Of a stretch of 64,000 nucleotides of DNA, positions 43,855 to 53,153 are shown one piece after another (position 1 is the stretch's first letter; the number at the start of each line of letters is the position of its first letter). A program made the translations under genes and the position numbers. Under the pieces are notes generated by a model that did no database searches, was not told where the DNA came from, and saw only the letters and a list, made by a program, of their open reading frames with translations. Source of the DNA: Poseidonocella sp. HB161398 (lineage in GTDB: Bacteria; Pseudomonadota; Alphaproteobacteria; Rhodobacterales; Rhodobacteraceae); assembly GCF_005870025.1 (NCBI RefSeq), contig NZ_VATA01000025.1:1-64000 (forward strand). The letters are read 5' to 3'.

Positions 43855-44319
43855 ATGGACCGGGACATGACACGCGATATTGAAGACCAGGCCCTGGCCC
43901 GGCAAAGACTGCGACTCTGGCTCGAGATGCTCAAAGCGGTGCGATCGGTCGAGGGCACGCTGCGCGAGCAGCTCAGGGAGAACTACGCCACCACCCTGCC
44001 GCGATTCGACGTGCTCGCGGCGCTCCATTCGGAGCCCAAGGGCATGAAGATGAGCGAGCTGTCGAAGTACCTGATCGTCTCCAACGGCAATGTCACCGGC
44101 GTGGTCGACCGGCTGGTCGCCGAGGGGCTGGTCGAGCGCGAGAACCTCGAATCCGACCGCCGCGCCTTCCTGGTGCAGATCACCCCCGAGGGCCGCAAGC
44201 TGATGGACGACATGATCATGGCCCATCTCGGCTGGGTCGACCGCATGTTCTCGGAAGTCACCGAATCCGATGCCGCCCGCGGCATCTCGATCATGCTCGA
44301 CATCCGCCGCCGCACCTGA
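43855..44319 (+). CDS. MarR-family transcriptional regulator
   Basis: 154 residues. The winged helix KMSELSKYLIVSNGNVTGVV, then DRLVAEGLVEREN, and the D-x-R wing NLESDRRAFLVQITPEGRK are intact. The LPRFDVLAALHSEPKGM segment resembles regulators of aromatic acid catabolism (BadR/HpaR type). ATGs at 43855 and 43867 are both possible; neither has a clear ribosome binding site. It precedes the DUF3604 group by 200 bases, but control of that group is only a guess. Confidence 0.85.
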   Translation: MDRDMTRDIEDQALARQRLRLWLEMLKAVRSVEGTLREQLRENYATTLPRFDVLAALHSEPKGMKMSELSKYLIVSNGNVTGVVDRLVAEGLVERENLESDRRAFLVQITPEGRKLMDDMIMAHLGWVDRMFSEVTESDAARGISIMLDIRRRT

Positions 44320-44522
44320 TCCGCCGCACCTGGCACTTCGGGCCGCCCGGGCGCGCCGCAGGCGCCCGGCCGCCATTTCCACGCAGGCGCGCGATTCCGT
44401 TGCACCACGAATTCCGGATGTGTTAACCATCCGGCAGGGAGCCCCGCCCCGGGCGGCGCCCCCGCGTGGTGCCAGTGCCGATCCTATTCCGCCAAAGCCC
44501 TTTCTCATTCGGGAGACCCGCC

Positions 44523-46442
44523 ATGCTGCCGCGCATGTCCGTCCTCGCCGCCGCCTCCGCCCTTCTTGCCGGCCCGCTCGCCGCACAGTCCGTGACCACC
44601 GATGCCGGCACGATCGAGGCCGCGCGGATCGAGCGCTTCTTCGCCCAGCCGGGCTATTCCCCCTATGCCGGGCGCAGCTTTCCCACCGTCCCGCTCTGGG
44701 GCGAGCAGCACCTGCACACCTCCTGGTCGCCCGATGCCTTTGCCGGGGGGACCCGGGTCGGGCCGGACGAGGCGCTGCGCTATGCCAAGGGCGAGGAGAT
44801 CACCTCGAGCACCGGCCAGAGGGTGAGGCTGTCGCGCCCCTATGACTGGATGGTCGTCGCCGACCATTCCGACGCCCTGGGCATCGTCGCGAATATCTAC
44901 GAGGGCGACCCGGCGCTGCTGGCCGATCCGGTGCTGAAGCGCTGGCATGACGGCATGCAGCAGGGCGGCGCCGCGGCGAGCCAGGTGGTGATGGAGATGA
45001 TCACCGCCCAGGGCGAGGGCAAGGTGCCCGACGCCATGACCGATCCCGGCACGCAGATGGACATGTGGCAGGCGATGACCGGCATCGTCGAGGGCCATAA
45101 CGACCCGGGCCGGTTCACCGCCCTGATCGGCTATGAATGGACCTCCAATTACGGCGGCGGCAACAACCTGCACCGCAATGTCATCTACCGCGACGGCAAG
45201 GAGATGGCCGACCGGGTGCGGCCGCTGACCACCTTCGACACCGAGATCCCGAACGAGCTCTGGGACTGGATGGCCGCCTACGAGGCGGAGACCGGCGGGC
45301 GCCTGCTGGCGATCCCGCATAACGGCAACCTCTCGAACGGGCTGATGTTCGCCACCGAGACCCCGGACGGCCAGCCGGTCGATGCGGACTGGGCGGCGAT
45401 GCGCGCGCGCTTCGAGCCGCTCTACGAGGTCACCCAGTCGAAGGGCACCTCCGAGCAGCATCCCTCGCTGGCGCCCGCCGACGAGTTCGCCGATTTCGAG
45501 ATCTGGGACAAGGGCAACCTGAACGTGGTGCCCAAGGAGCCGGGGATGCTCGATTACGAATACGCCCGCGAAGCGCTGAAGCGGGGGCTGAAGCTCGAGG
45601 GAGAGCTCGGCACAAACCCGTTCAAGTTCGGCCTCGTCGGCTCCACCGACGACCATACCGGCATCTCCTCGGCGGAAGAGAACAACTTCTTCGGCAAGTT
45701 CCCCGCCTCCGAGCCCGGGCCGGAGCGCTCGACCGGCAATGCCTTCGATTTCGAGGGCCGCACGGTCAAGGACTGGAAGCTCGGCGCCTCCGGCCTGACG
45801 GCGGTCTGGGCGGCCGGGAACACCCGCGCCGCGATCTGGGACGCGATGAAGCGCAAGGAGGTCTACGGCACCACCGGCAGCCGCATCACGGTGCGGTTCT
45901 TCGGCGGCTGGGACTTCGCGCCCGCGGACGCGCTGGGGCGGCTGCCCGCCACCATCGGCTATGCCAAGGGCGTGCCGATGGGCGGCGACCTGATGCCCGC
46001 CCCCGAGGGCGCGGAGGCGCCGAGCTTTCTCGTCGCCGCGCTGAAGGACGCCTATTCCGGCAATCTCGACCGCATCCAGATCGTCAAGGGCTGGCTCGAC
46101 GCCGATGGCGGGATGCAGGAGAAGATCTTCGACGCCGTCTGGTCGGGCGGCCGCGAGATCGGCGCGGATGGCAAGCTGCCGCCGGTGGGCGACACGGTGG
46201 ATGTCGAGACCGCGACCTTCGCGAACACGATCGGCGCGCCCGAGCTGATCACGGTCTGGACCGATCCCGAGTTCGACCCGGCGCTGAAGGCCTTCTACTA
46301 CGCGCGTGTCATCGAGATCCCGACGCCGCGCTGGACCGCCTATGACGCCGCCTATTTCGAGGACGCGGCCTTCACCGACGACGTGCCGATGACCGTGACC
46401 GAGCGCGCCTATACCTCGCCGATCTGGTACGCTCCGCAGTGA
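44523..46442 (+). CDS. DUF3604 family protein (secreted, PHP-like metal motifs)
   Basis: 639 residues with a signal peptide (LPRMSVLAAASALLAGPLAA). GGGAG seven bases upstream sets the start. DUF3604 signatures: LWGEQHLHTSWSPDAF, DWMVVADHSDALGI, LIGYEWTSNYGGGNNLHRNV, LLAIPHNGNLSNG and FGLVGSTDDHTG. The His/Asp pattern resembles PHP-type phosphoesterases, so metal-dependent hydrolysis in the periplasm is inferred; no reaction is established. The gene's stop overlaps a possible start of the PPIase gene. Confidence 0.88.
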   Translation: MLPRMSVLAAASALLAGPLAAQSVTTDAGTIEAARIERFFAQPGYSPYAGRSFPTVPLWGEQHLHTSWSPDAFAGGTRVGPDEALRYAKGEEITSSTGQRVRLSRPYDWMVVADHSDALGIVANIYEGDPALLADPVLKRWHDGMQQGGAAASQVVMEMITAQGEGKVPDAMTDPGTQMDMWQAMTGIVEGHNDPGRFTALIGYEWTSNYGGGNNLHRNVIYRDGKEMADRVRPLTTFDTEIPNELWDWMAAYEAETGGRLLAIPHNGNLSNGLMFATETPDGQPVDADWAAMRARFEPLYEVTQSKGTSEQHPSLAPADEFADFEIWDKGNLNVVPKEPGMLDYEYAREALKRGLKLEGELGTNPFKFGLVGSTDDHTGISSAEENNFFGKFPASEPGPERSTGNAFDFEGRTVKDWKLGASGLTAVWAAGNTRAAIWDAMKRKEVYGTTGSRITVRFFGGWDFAPADALGRLPATIGYAKGVPMGGDLMPAPEGAEAPSFLVAALKDAYSGNLDRIQIVKGWLDADGGMQEKIFDAVWSGGREIGADGKLPPVGDTVDVETATFANTIGAPELITVWTDPEFDPALKAFYYARVIEIPTPRWTAYDAAYFEDAAFTDDVPMTVTERAYTSPIWYAPQ

Positions 46443-46495
46443 CCGCCCCGCGCCCCCGGGCCGGGGGCGCCCCAGACGCAAAGCGACCGCCCGTC

Positions 46496-47326
46496 ATGAT
46501 CCGCCGCCTGCTCGCCTCGCCGCTTCTCCATTTCTTCTGCGCAGGCGGGCTCGTCTTCGCCCTCTATGCCGCGCTGAACCCTGCGCCGCCTGCCCTGGAC
46601 GGGATCGCGCTCGGCCAGGACGAGGCCGCCGAGCTGGCCGCGCGCTTCGCCGACAGCTGGAACCGTCCGCCCGACGCGGCCGAGCTGGAGGCGCTGATGC
46701 GCGACTGGGCCGAGGAGGAGGTGCTGGTGCGCGAGGCGCTGGCGCTCGGGCTCGACCGCGGCGATACCATGGTCCGCGCCCGGCTGCGCCAGAAGATGCT
46801 GTTCCTGATCGAGGCCCCCGCTGCGGCGATGGTCCCCGGCGAGGACGCGTTGCGCGCCTGGTACGCCGCCAATGCCGCGCGCTACGAGCGCCCCGCGCAG
46901 GTCAGCTTCGCCCAGGTCCTTCTGCCCGCGGGCGCGGCGCCGGAAGAAACCGAAGAGCTGCGCCGCGCGCTGGAAAACGGCGCCGATCCCGCCCGGCTCG
47001 GCCGCCGGACGCTGCTGCCGCCGGTGATCGAGGCGATGCCCGCCCCGACGGTCGAACGGGTCTTCGGCGCGGGTTTCGCCCCGGCGGTCGAGGCCCTGCC
47101 GCTGGCAGAATGGAGCGGCCCGGTGCCCAGCGGCTACGGCCAGCACCTGGTGCGGCTCGGCGCCCGCCGCGACGCCGCCCTGCCCCCCTTCGAGACGGTG
47201 CGCGACCAGGTCCTGGCCGACTGGCGCGCGGAAGAGGCGCGCAGCCTGCGCAAGGCCCGCATCGACGCGCTTCTCGCGGCGGCCGCGCCGCAGCTGCCCT
47301 CCGCCGCAGAGGTGCTGGGCCAGTGA
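46496..47326 (+). CDS. Membrane-anchored parvulin-type peptidyl-prolyl isomerase
   Basis: 276 residues from ATG 46496 (MIRRLLASPLLHFFCAGGLV, the typical start of this family). A GTG at 46439 overlapping the previous stop is an alternative. One N-terminal membrane anchor and a SurA-like N-domain precede a rotamase region with PAQVSFAQVLLPAGAAPEET, GPVPSGYGQHLVRLGARRDA and LPPFETVRDQVLADW. It probably folds an envelope partner encoded next to it. GTGA overlap with the HupE gene. Confidence 0.8.
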   Translation: MIRRLLASPLLHFFCAGGLVFALYAALNPAPPALDGIALGQDEAAELAARFADSWNRPPDAAELEALMRDWAEEEVLVREALALGLDRGDTMVRARLRQKMLFLIEAPAAAMVPGEDALRAWYAANAARYERPAQVSFAQVLLPAGAAPEETEELRRALENGADPARLGRRTLLPPVIEAMPAPTVERVFGAGFAPAVEALPLAEWSGPVPSGYGQHLVRLGARRDAALPPFETVRDQVLADWRAEEARSLRKARIDALLAAAAPQLPSAAEVLGQ

Positions 47327-48318
47327 GGGCGGCGGCGGCGCTCCTTCTCCTGGCACTGGCGCTGCTGCGTCCGCTGGCGGGCGGCGCCCATGCGCTCGAC
47401 CCGGCCTATCTGGAGCTCTCGGCCCTGGAGGGCGGGCAATGGCGCGTCACCTGGCGGGTGCCCGATGTCTCGGGCCGGCCGATGCCGCTGGGCCTCGCGC
47501 TGCCTGCCAGCTGCGCCGACACCGCGCCGCCGCCCCCGGCCTTCGACGGACGGGGCTGGAGCACCGGATTCCTCCTCGCCTGCCCCGAGGGGCTTGCCGG
47601 CCGGATCGGCATCACCGGGCTCGAGATCACCGGCACCGACGCGCTGTTGCGCTACGAAACCGCCCCGGGCGCCGCGCAGACCCGCCGCCTGACCGCCGCG
47701 GCGCCGATGGCCGAGATCCTGGCCGAGCCCGCGCCGCTGGCGGTGCTGGCAAGCTATGCCGGGCTCGGCACGACCCATATCCTCGAGGGCGCCGACCACC
47801 TGCTCTTCGTGCTGGCGCTGCTCTTTCTCGTGCGCGACCCGCGGCGGCTCCTCTGGACGGTGACCGCCTTCACGCTGGCCCACAGCCTGACGCTGGCCGC
47901 CGCCTCGCTGGGCTGGCTGCGCCTGCCGCCGCCGCCGGTCGAGGCGGTCATCGCGCTTTCCATCGTCATCCTGGCCGCCGAGCTGGCGAAGCCGCCCGCG
48001 CGGCGCGACCCGCTGGCCACCCGCTTTCCCGCGGCCATCGCCTTCGGCTTCGGGCTGGTGCACGGGCTGGGCTTCGCCGGGGCGCTGCGCGAGATCGGCC
48101 TGCCGCAGAGCGACGTGCCGCTGGCGCTTCTGGGCTTCAATCTGGGCGTGGAGGCCGGGCAACTGATCTTCATCGCCGCGATGCTGGCCATCGGCGCGCT
48201 GGCCCGCCGCCTTGTCCCGGCGCTCGCAGCCCGCGGCCCGGCGGTGGCGAAGACCGCGAGCTATGCCATCGGCTGCACCGCCGCCTTCTGGGTCATCGAG
48301 CGCGTCAGCGGCTTCTGA
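47323..48318 (+). CDS. HupE/UreJ-family membrane protein
   Basis: 331 residues from a GTG overlapping the PPIase stop. The signal peptide ends GGAHA; an extracytoplasmic domain of about 120 residues follows, then six to seven spans. His-rich membrane motifs GTTHILEGADHLLFVLALLF, LAHSLTLA and GLVHGLGFAGAL mark HupE/UreJ type 2, proposed metal permeases. With the DUF3604 and PPIase genes it forms a translationally coupled set. Confidence 0.85.
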   Translation: MRAAAALLLLALALLRPLAGGAHALDPAYLELSALEGGQWRVTWRVPDVSGRPMPLGLALPASCADTAPPPPAFDGRGWSTGFLLACPEGLAGRIGITGLEITGTDALLRYETAPGAAQTRRLTAAAPMAEILAEPAPLAVLASYAGLGTTHILEGADHLLFVLALLFLVRDPRRLLWTVTAFTLAHSLTLAAASLGWLRLPPPPVEAVIALSIVILAAELAKPPARRDPLATRFPAAIAFGFGLVHGLGFAGALREIGLPQSDVPLALLGFNLGVEAGQLIFIAAMLAIGALARRLVPALAARGPAVAKTASYAIGCTAAFWVIERVSGF

Positions 48319-48336
48319 CAGGGCGCAAAAATGAAA

Positions 48337-48366
48337 CGGCCCGGCCTCCGCGCGGAGACCGGGCCG
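48337..48366. terminator. Bidirectional terminator between convergent genes
   Basis: Long hairpin: outer arms CGGCCCGG / CCGGGCCG, a C-A mismatch, then the inner palindrome CTCCGC/GCGGAG. It is preceded by an A-run on the left (GCGCAAAAATGAAA), which reads as T-run on the minus strand. Confidence 0.75.
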
Positions 48367-48385
48367 CGATAGCGCGCCGCCGGGA

Positions 48386-51300
48386 TCAGGCGATGTCGTA
48401 GCCTTGAAGCCCCGCGAAGCCGACCGCATCGGCGAGGACCAGGCGGTCGAAGGCGCCGGGCTCGAGCGCTGTCGCCGTGCCCGTTCCGGCATCGCGCAGC
48501 TCGACCGAGCTGCCGAAGTCGAAGACCAGCTCGTCGGCATGATCCGCCCCGCCGCGATGGACCCCCGCGAATTCCGCCGCCGTGACGCCGTCGAGCGTGC
48601 CGATCAGCGCGCCCGTGCCGTCGCGCAGTGCCAGCGCGCTGCCGGTGTCGAAGATGAGCTCGTCGCCGCCGCCCGAGACGAAATCGCCCGTGGCCAGCAG
48701 CGTGCCCGGCAGGCCGAACTCCGCCACCGTGGCGCCGTCCGCGCCAAGCGCCACCGTCCGGCCGATGCCGCTTTCGACGATCAGCTCGGAGGCGCCGTCG
48801 CCGTCGAGATCGGCCAGGCCGAGCGCGCTCGTCCCCGCGCCGCGGCCGAAGCTCGCGACCTCGCCCGCGGCCAGGTCGAGCCAGCCCAGCGTGCCGTCGG
48901 GACGGACCGTCAGGATGTCCTCTGCCCCGTCGCCATCCATGTCCGCCGCGGCGAACATGTCATGCCCGGGGCGCAGCAGCCCGCCGATCTTCGCGCCGGT
49001 CTCCGCATCGGCGTAGAAGTAGTTGCCGTTGGCGTGGCGCATCAGCAGCTCGTCCGCGCCATCGCCATCCGCGTCGAGCGCGGCGACAACCGCATTCGAG
49101 GCATTGCCGATGATCGCCCCCTCGCCGCTGGCGAGCAGGGTCTTCAGCCAGCCGTAGCTGTCGTTGCGCAGCAGGAGGTCGGTCTGGCCGTCGCCGTCAT
49201 AGTCGCCCATGCCCGCCACGGTCGTGTTGGCATGGCCCAGATCGGCGGCCAGCGGGCCCGTCTCCGCGTCGAGGCGCAGCTTCGCCCCCGCCGCATCCTC
49301 GGCGTAGAGCGGCGCCGGAGCCTGCCCGAGCGCCGCAGTCTCGCCGAGCGCCATCCCCAGCAGGTCGCCGATCGCGTCCGTGGCGGCGTCATCCGCCTGG
49401 TAGAGCGCGTCGAGCACCGTGACGGTGATCTTGCCGTCGAGATAGGCCTCGCCCTCGGACAGCGGATCGGACGAGCCGAGCCCCGCGCTATTGGCGAAGC
49501 CGTAGCCCAGCGGGAAGCCGCCCTCGGAGATGCCCAGCCGCGCGTCCGAGGCCTGGTCGTTCACCGAGAACAGCACCTCGGTCCCGAAGGAGGCGCCGCC
49601 GGGGATGTTGACCGACAGCGCAGTGCCCTCGGGCAGCAGCCCCTCCGCCCCGGCCGTGGCCTGCAGGTCGGCAATCAGCTGCAGCGTGAACGCCGAGGCG
49701 AAGCCGAAGGTCTCCGCGTTTTCCGCCGCCAGCGAGATGACCGGCGTGGCGAAGCCGAGGATGCCCGCCTGGATCGCCCCGGCGGTGCCGGAATAGCGCA
49801 GCTGGCTGCCAAGGAGCGCGCCGTCATTGATGCCCGAGAGCACCAGATCCGGGGCCTCCGCGCCGGTCATGAGCGAGGAGAGCGCCGTGCCGACAACGGT
49901 CGAGGGCGCGGCATCGACGAACCAGCCGTCGGAATACTCGGTGACCATGAAATCCGAAAGGGTCAGCCCGGTCCCCGCGCCGTCCTGCGACCTTGCCGGC
50001 GCGACGACGGCCACATCGTGGCCCGCCGCGACCAGCGCGTCGTATAGCGTCTCGATCCCCTCCGCGCCGACCCCGTCGTCATTGGTCAGCACGATCTTCA
50101 AGGGCGCCGCGGTGGCCTCGGTCGCGACGTCGACGCGGGCCTCGACGGCCGCGCGGGCCCCGGCATCCGCGGTCCAGTTGCCGTCCATCGCCGAAACGGT
50201 CAGGTAGTTCGACAGGAACATGCCGACCTCGGAGGTCGCGCCGCCGGTCACGTTGCCCGCCGTCACCGCCAGCCCGTAGATCGCCGGATTGCCCGCCGCG
50301 ACCTCGTCGACGCCCAGCATGTAGGGCGCCTCGGCGGTGATCTCGGTATAGGCGACGCCCTGGGGATCGGCCGAGGGGACATTGACGCTGAGCCCGGTGC
50401 CCGCGGGCAGCAGCCTCTCGCCGGTCTGTGCCTCGGAGAGCTGGCCGATCAGGTCGACCACGTAATCGCCCGCCCGCTCATAGGCACCGTCATAGCCGCC
50501 ATCGACCTGGCCGCCCGCCGAGACCGCAATCGCCGGGATATCGCGCGAAATCGCCTCGGTGGCCGCGCCGACCGTGCCGGAGATGTTGGAGAAGGCGCCG
50601 ATATTCTCGCCCTCGTTGGTGCCCGAGATCACCAGGTCGATCTGCGTGCCCTCGAGGATCACGTCGAGCCCGGCCATCACGGCGGCGGTCGGCGTGCCGT
50701 CGACCCACCACTTGCCGTCCTCGTATTCGACGATCTCGATCTCCGACAGCAGCGCATCGGTGCCGCCGAGCGTCGAGCCGCCGCCGGAATTCTGCCCCTT
50801 CGGCGCGACCAGGTAGACGGTGTGCCCCGCCTCGGCCAGCGCCTGGTACATCGTGTTGATGCCCTCGGCGGAATAGCCGTCGTCATTGGTCAGAAGGATG
50901 GTCAGCCCGTCCTTCGCCGAGGTGTCGTGGAAGGCGGTGTCGGTCGCGCGGTAGCCGAGATTCTGGATGCGGGTGTCGTCCTCGACCACCGTGTCCGCCT
51001 CGGCAAAGACCTCGCGATCCGCGCCGGTGCCGTATTCGGCCAGCAGGTACTCGGCCAGCGCGTCCTGCTCGCGGCCCGCGCCGAAGCTGCCGACCGCGTC
51101 GTAATCCGCTGCCGCGGCGAGGTCGTAGAGATTAACTATGTCCGGGTCGGAGAGGCTGCCGAAGGGATAGCCGTCGCCGCCGCCCGCCAGGTAGTCCAGC
51201 GTCACGGTGCGGAAGCTCGCATCGCCATTGTCGACGATCTCGCCATTCCGGACGATCTCGTAGAGCACCGCGCCGGCGTCATCGACGATCACCGCATTCT

Positions 51301-52906
51301 GCACCCGGCTGCCCGGCGCCGCATCGGGGTCGAAGCTGAAGCGCAGCCCGCCGAACTGGCCGAAGCTGCCCGCGCCCGCCTCCTGGGTGAAGGGGTCGTT
51401 CGAGACCGCATGCTCCAGCACCGCGGCCAGCTCGGCGGTGGTCAGGCTGACCAGCGTCAGGCCGTTGTCGAAGGCCAGCGCATTGCCGATGTCGTTCGAG
51501 CTGATGCCGCCCTCGGGCTTGGCGCCCGGGACGGCCTCGTTCGGCAGTCGCACGGCCTCGCCGGTCGAGCCGCCCGGAACCACCGTCTGGCCGATCGAGT
51601 CGCGGATGCCGCCGCCATTCTTGATCGAGACCAGCACCGTCGCGTCATAGCCCTGCGCATAGGCGAGGTTCGCGTCGGCCGTCAGGTTGCCCAGGTTCGT
51701 CTCCTGCGTGCGCACCCCGTCGGTGCCGCCGCCGGTGCGGTTGCCGTTGAGGAAGACGCCGGCCTGCGCGTACCACTCGCTCTCGCCCGCGACGATCACG
51801 TCGCGCACGGCCTCGGCGATCGCGGTGATCTGCGTATCCGCCATGCCCTCGGCCCCGAGCGCGGCCACGCCCGCGTCGTCGGTGGCATAGGCACCCGAAA
51901 TCTCCGGGTCGTAGCTTTCCGGGATGATGTTGCCGTTGGCGTCGAAATCGATGACCAGCCGGCCGACATACTTGTACTGGTAGTCGGTATTCACCACCGC
52001 GATCGGCTTGCCGTCGGCATCGGTGGCGAAATACGGGTACCCGCCCTGCGCCGCATCGCCCTCGTAGCCCGCGTCATTGCCGTCGAAGAGCCGCGTGTTC
52101 GAGCCGCCCGCGACGATGATGTCGACGCCCGAAAGCCGGGTGGCCAGCGCCTGTTCGATGCGGATGTCCTGCATATGTGCCAGCACGATGACCTTGTCGA
52201 TATCGGGATTGGCCGCCAGCAGCGCGTCGACATCGGCCTGGATCTCCGCGGCCAGCGCGTCGAGATCGCCGCTATCGGCCGGGGTGACGACGGTCTCGTC
52301 CGACGGGCTGGAAATCGTCTTCAGCGTCGGCGTGGTCGCCGCCACGACGCCGATCCGGGTGCCGTTCTCGGTCGAGACCACGGTGCTGCCCGCGATCTGC
52401 CCGGCGATGTCCTCGGCCGCCTGCCCGTCCGCCGCCACCAGCCCCGAAAGCGCGGGATCGGCGGAGAGGTCGACATTGCCCGACAGGTAGGGGAAGGCAG
52501 CGGCGTCGAAGGCGGCGAGCCCGGCTTCGTCCAGCCCCTGCAGGATATTGGCGATGGCCGCATTGCCCTTGTCGAATTCGTGGTTGCCGAAGGCGATGGC
52601 CTCGACGCCCAGCAGGTTCTGGATCAGCAGATCCGCCGCGCCGCCCTGGCCGTAGAGCACCTCGGAGGCGTCATGGAAGAGGCCCGGGATCCAGGCGTCG
52701 CCGGAGCTGAGGAACAGCGTCTCGCCATAGCCCGCAGTGCCGTCGCCGTCGATATCCTCGGCGCGCAGCGCATTGAGCACGGCGGAGAAATTCGGGATCA
52801 CGTCGACGGAGGTCGAATTCGCCTCCTGGTCGGAGACGTGGAAGAGCTGCAGCGTGAAGGCCGCCCCGGTCCCGAAGGACAGGCTGTCGATCTGTTCGGT
52901 GGTCAT
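48386..52906 (-). CDS. Multidomain 5'-nucleotidase / double SurE / FG-GAP protein
   Basis: 1506 residues. Residues 15 to about 600 are a UshA-like metallophosphatase (FHVSDQEA, GNHEFDKG near 108, VLAHMQDI) plus 5'-nucleotidase C-terminal domain (LTADANLAYAQGYDATVLVS, SIKNGGGIRDSIG). Two metal ligand motifs are changed: the first D-x-H is D-x-E and GHSHT is GGSNT. Two SurE domains follow, near 665 (ILLTNDDGYSAEGI, ISGTNEGENIG) and 935 (IVLTNDDGVGAEGI, LSGINDGALLG). Residues from 1219 are FG-GAP/VCBS repeats (GDYDGDGQTDLLL, ADMDGDGAEDIL, ADLDGDGASELI). There is no N-terminal signal, so type I secretion through the C-terminus is likely. It would strip phosphate from nucleotides outside the cell. 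Start 52906 sits just after a G-run. Confidence 0.85.
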   Translation of the reverse strand: MTTEQIDSLSFGTGAAFTLQLFHVSDQEANSTSVDVIPNFSAVLNALRAEDIDGDGTAGYGETLFLSSGDAWIPGLFHDASEVLYGQGGAADLLIQNLLGVEAIAFGNHEFDKGNAAIANILQGLDEAGLAAFDAAAFPYLSGNVDLSADPALSGLVAADGQAAEDIAGQIAGSTVVSTENGTRIGVVAATTPTLKTISSPSDETVVTPADSGDLDALAAEIQADVDALLAANPDIDKVIVLAHMQDIRIEQALATRLSGVDIIVAGGSNTRLFDGNDAGYEGDAAQGGYPYFATDADGKPIAVVNTDYQYKYVGRLVIDFDANGNIIPESYDPEISGAYATDDAGVAALGAEGMADTQITAIAEAVRDVIVAGESEWYAQAGVFLNGNRTGGGTDGVRTQETNLGNLTADANLAYAQGYDATVLVSIKNGGGIRDSIGQTVVPGGSTGEAVRLPNEAVPGAKPEGGISSNDIGNALAFDNGLTLVSLTTAELAAVLEHAVSNDPFTQEAGAGSFGQFGGLRFSFDPDAAPGSRVQNAVIVDDAGAVLYEIVRNGEIVDNGDASFRTVTLDYLAGGGDGYPFGSLSDPDIVNLYDLAAAADYDAVGSFGAGREQDALAEYLLAEYGTGADREVFAEADTVVEDDTRIQNLGYRATDTAFHDTSAKDGLTILLTNDDGYSAEGINTMYQALAEAGHTVYLVAPKGQNSGGGSTLGGTDALLSEIEIVEYEDGKWWVDGTPTAAVMAGLDVILEGTQIDLVISGTNEGENIGAFSNISGTVGAATEAISRDIPAIAVSAGGQVDGGYDGAYERAGDYVVDLIGQLSEAQTGERLLPAGTGLSVNVPSADPQGVAYTEITAEAPYMLGVDEVAAGNPAIYGLAVTAGNVTGGATSEVGMFLSNYLTVSAMDGNWTADAGARAAVEARVDVATEATAAPLKIVLTNDDGVGAEGIETLYDALVAAGHDVAVVAPARSQDGAGTGLTLSDFMVTEYSDGWFVDAAPSTVVGTALSSLMTGAEAPDLVLSGINDGALLGSQLRYSGTAGAIQAGILGFATPVISLAAENAETFGFASAFTLQLIADLQATAGAEGLLPEGTALSVNIPGGASFGTEVLFSVNDQASDARLGISEGGFPLGYGFANSAGLGSSDPLSEGEAYLDGKITVTVLDALYQADDAATDAIGDLLGMALGETAALGQAPAPLYAEDAAGAKLRLDAETGPLAADLGHANTTVAGMGDYDGDGQTDLLLRNDSYGWLKTLLASGEGAIIGNASNAVVAALDADGDGADELLMRHANGNYFYADAETGAKIGGLLRPGHDMFAAADMDGDGAEDILTVRPDGTLGWLDLAAGEVASFGRGAGTSALGLADLDGDGASELIVESGIGRTVALGADGATVAEFGLPGTLLATGDFVSGGGDELIFDTGSALALRDGTGALIGTLDGVTAAEFAGVHRGGADHADELVFDFGSSVELRDAGTGTATALEPGAFDRLVLADAVGFAGLQGYDIA

Positions 52907-53153
52907 GATGGCCCCCCCCCGGGCATTCATCAGAGGATGGAATGCGCCACGGCATGGCCGGCAGATGTAACAGGCCGCTGACGGGGCAATTAAACTTTGG
53001 CGACCGGCACCGGGTGCCTTGGCGGCAGGCGCGGGAAACCTGTCGACTTGGCAGCGCCTTGGGAGGATACTTGACGTGAGGGAGATTTCCGGAGCAGCGC
53101 CCGGGCGGCCCCCCGGGGCCGGAGGCGGCCTCCGGACGGGGAGGACGGATCCG

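Noticed and set aside
44423-44430. TTAACCAT, CtrA-like half site
   Set aside because: A single half site without the partner at the required spacing is expected by chance.
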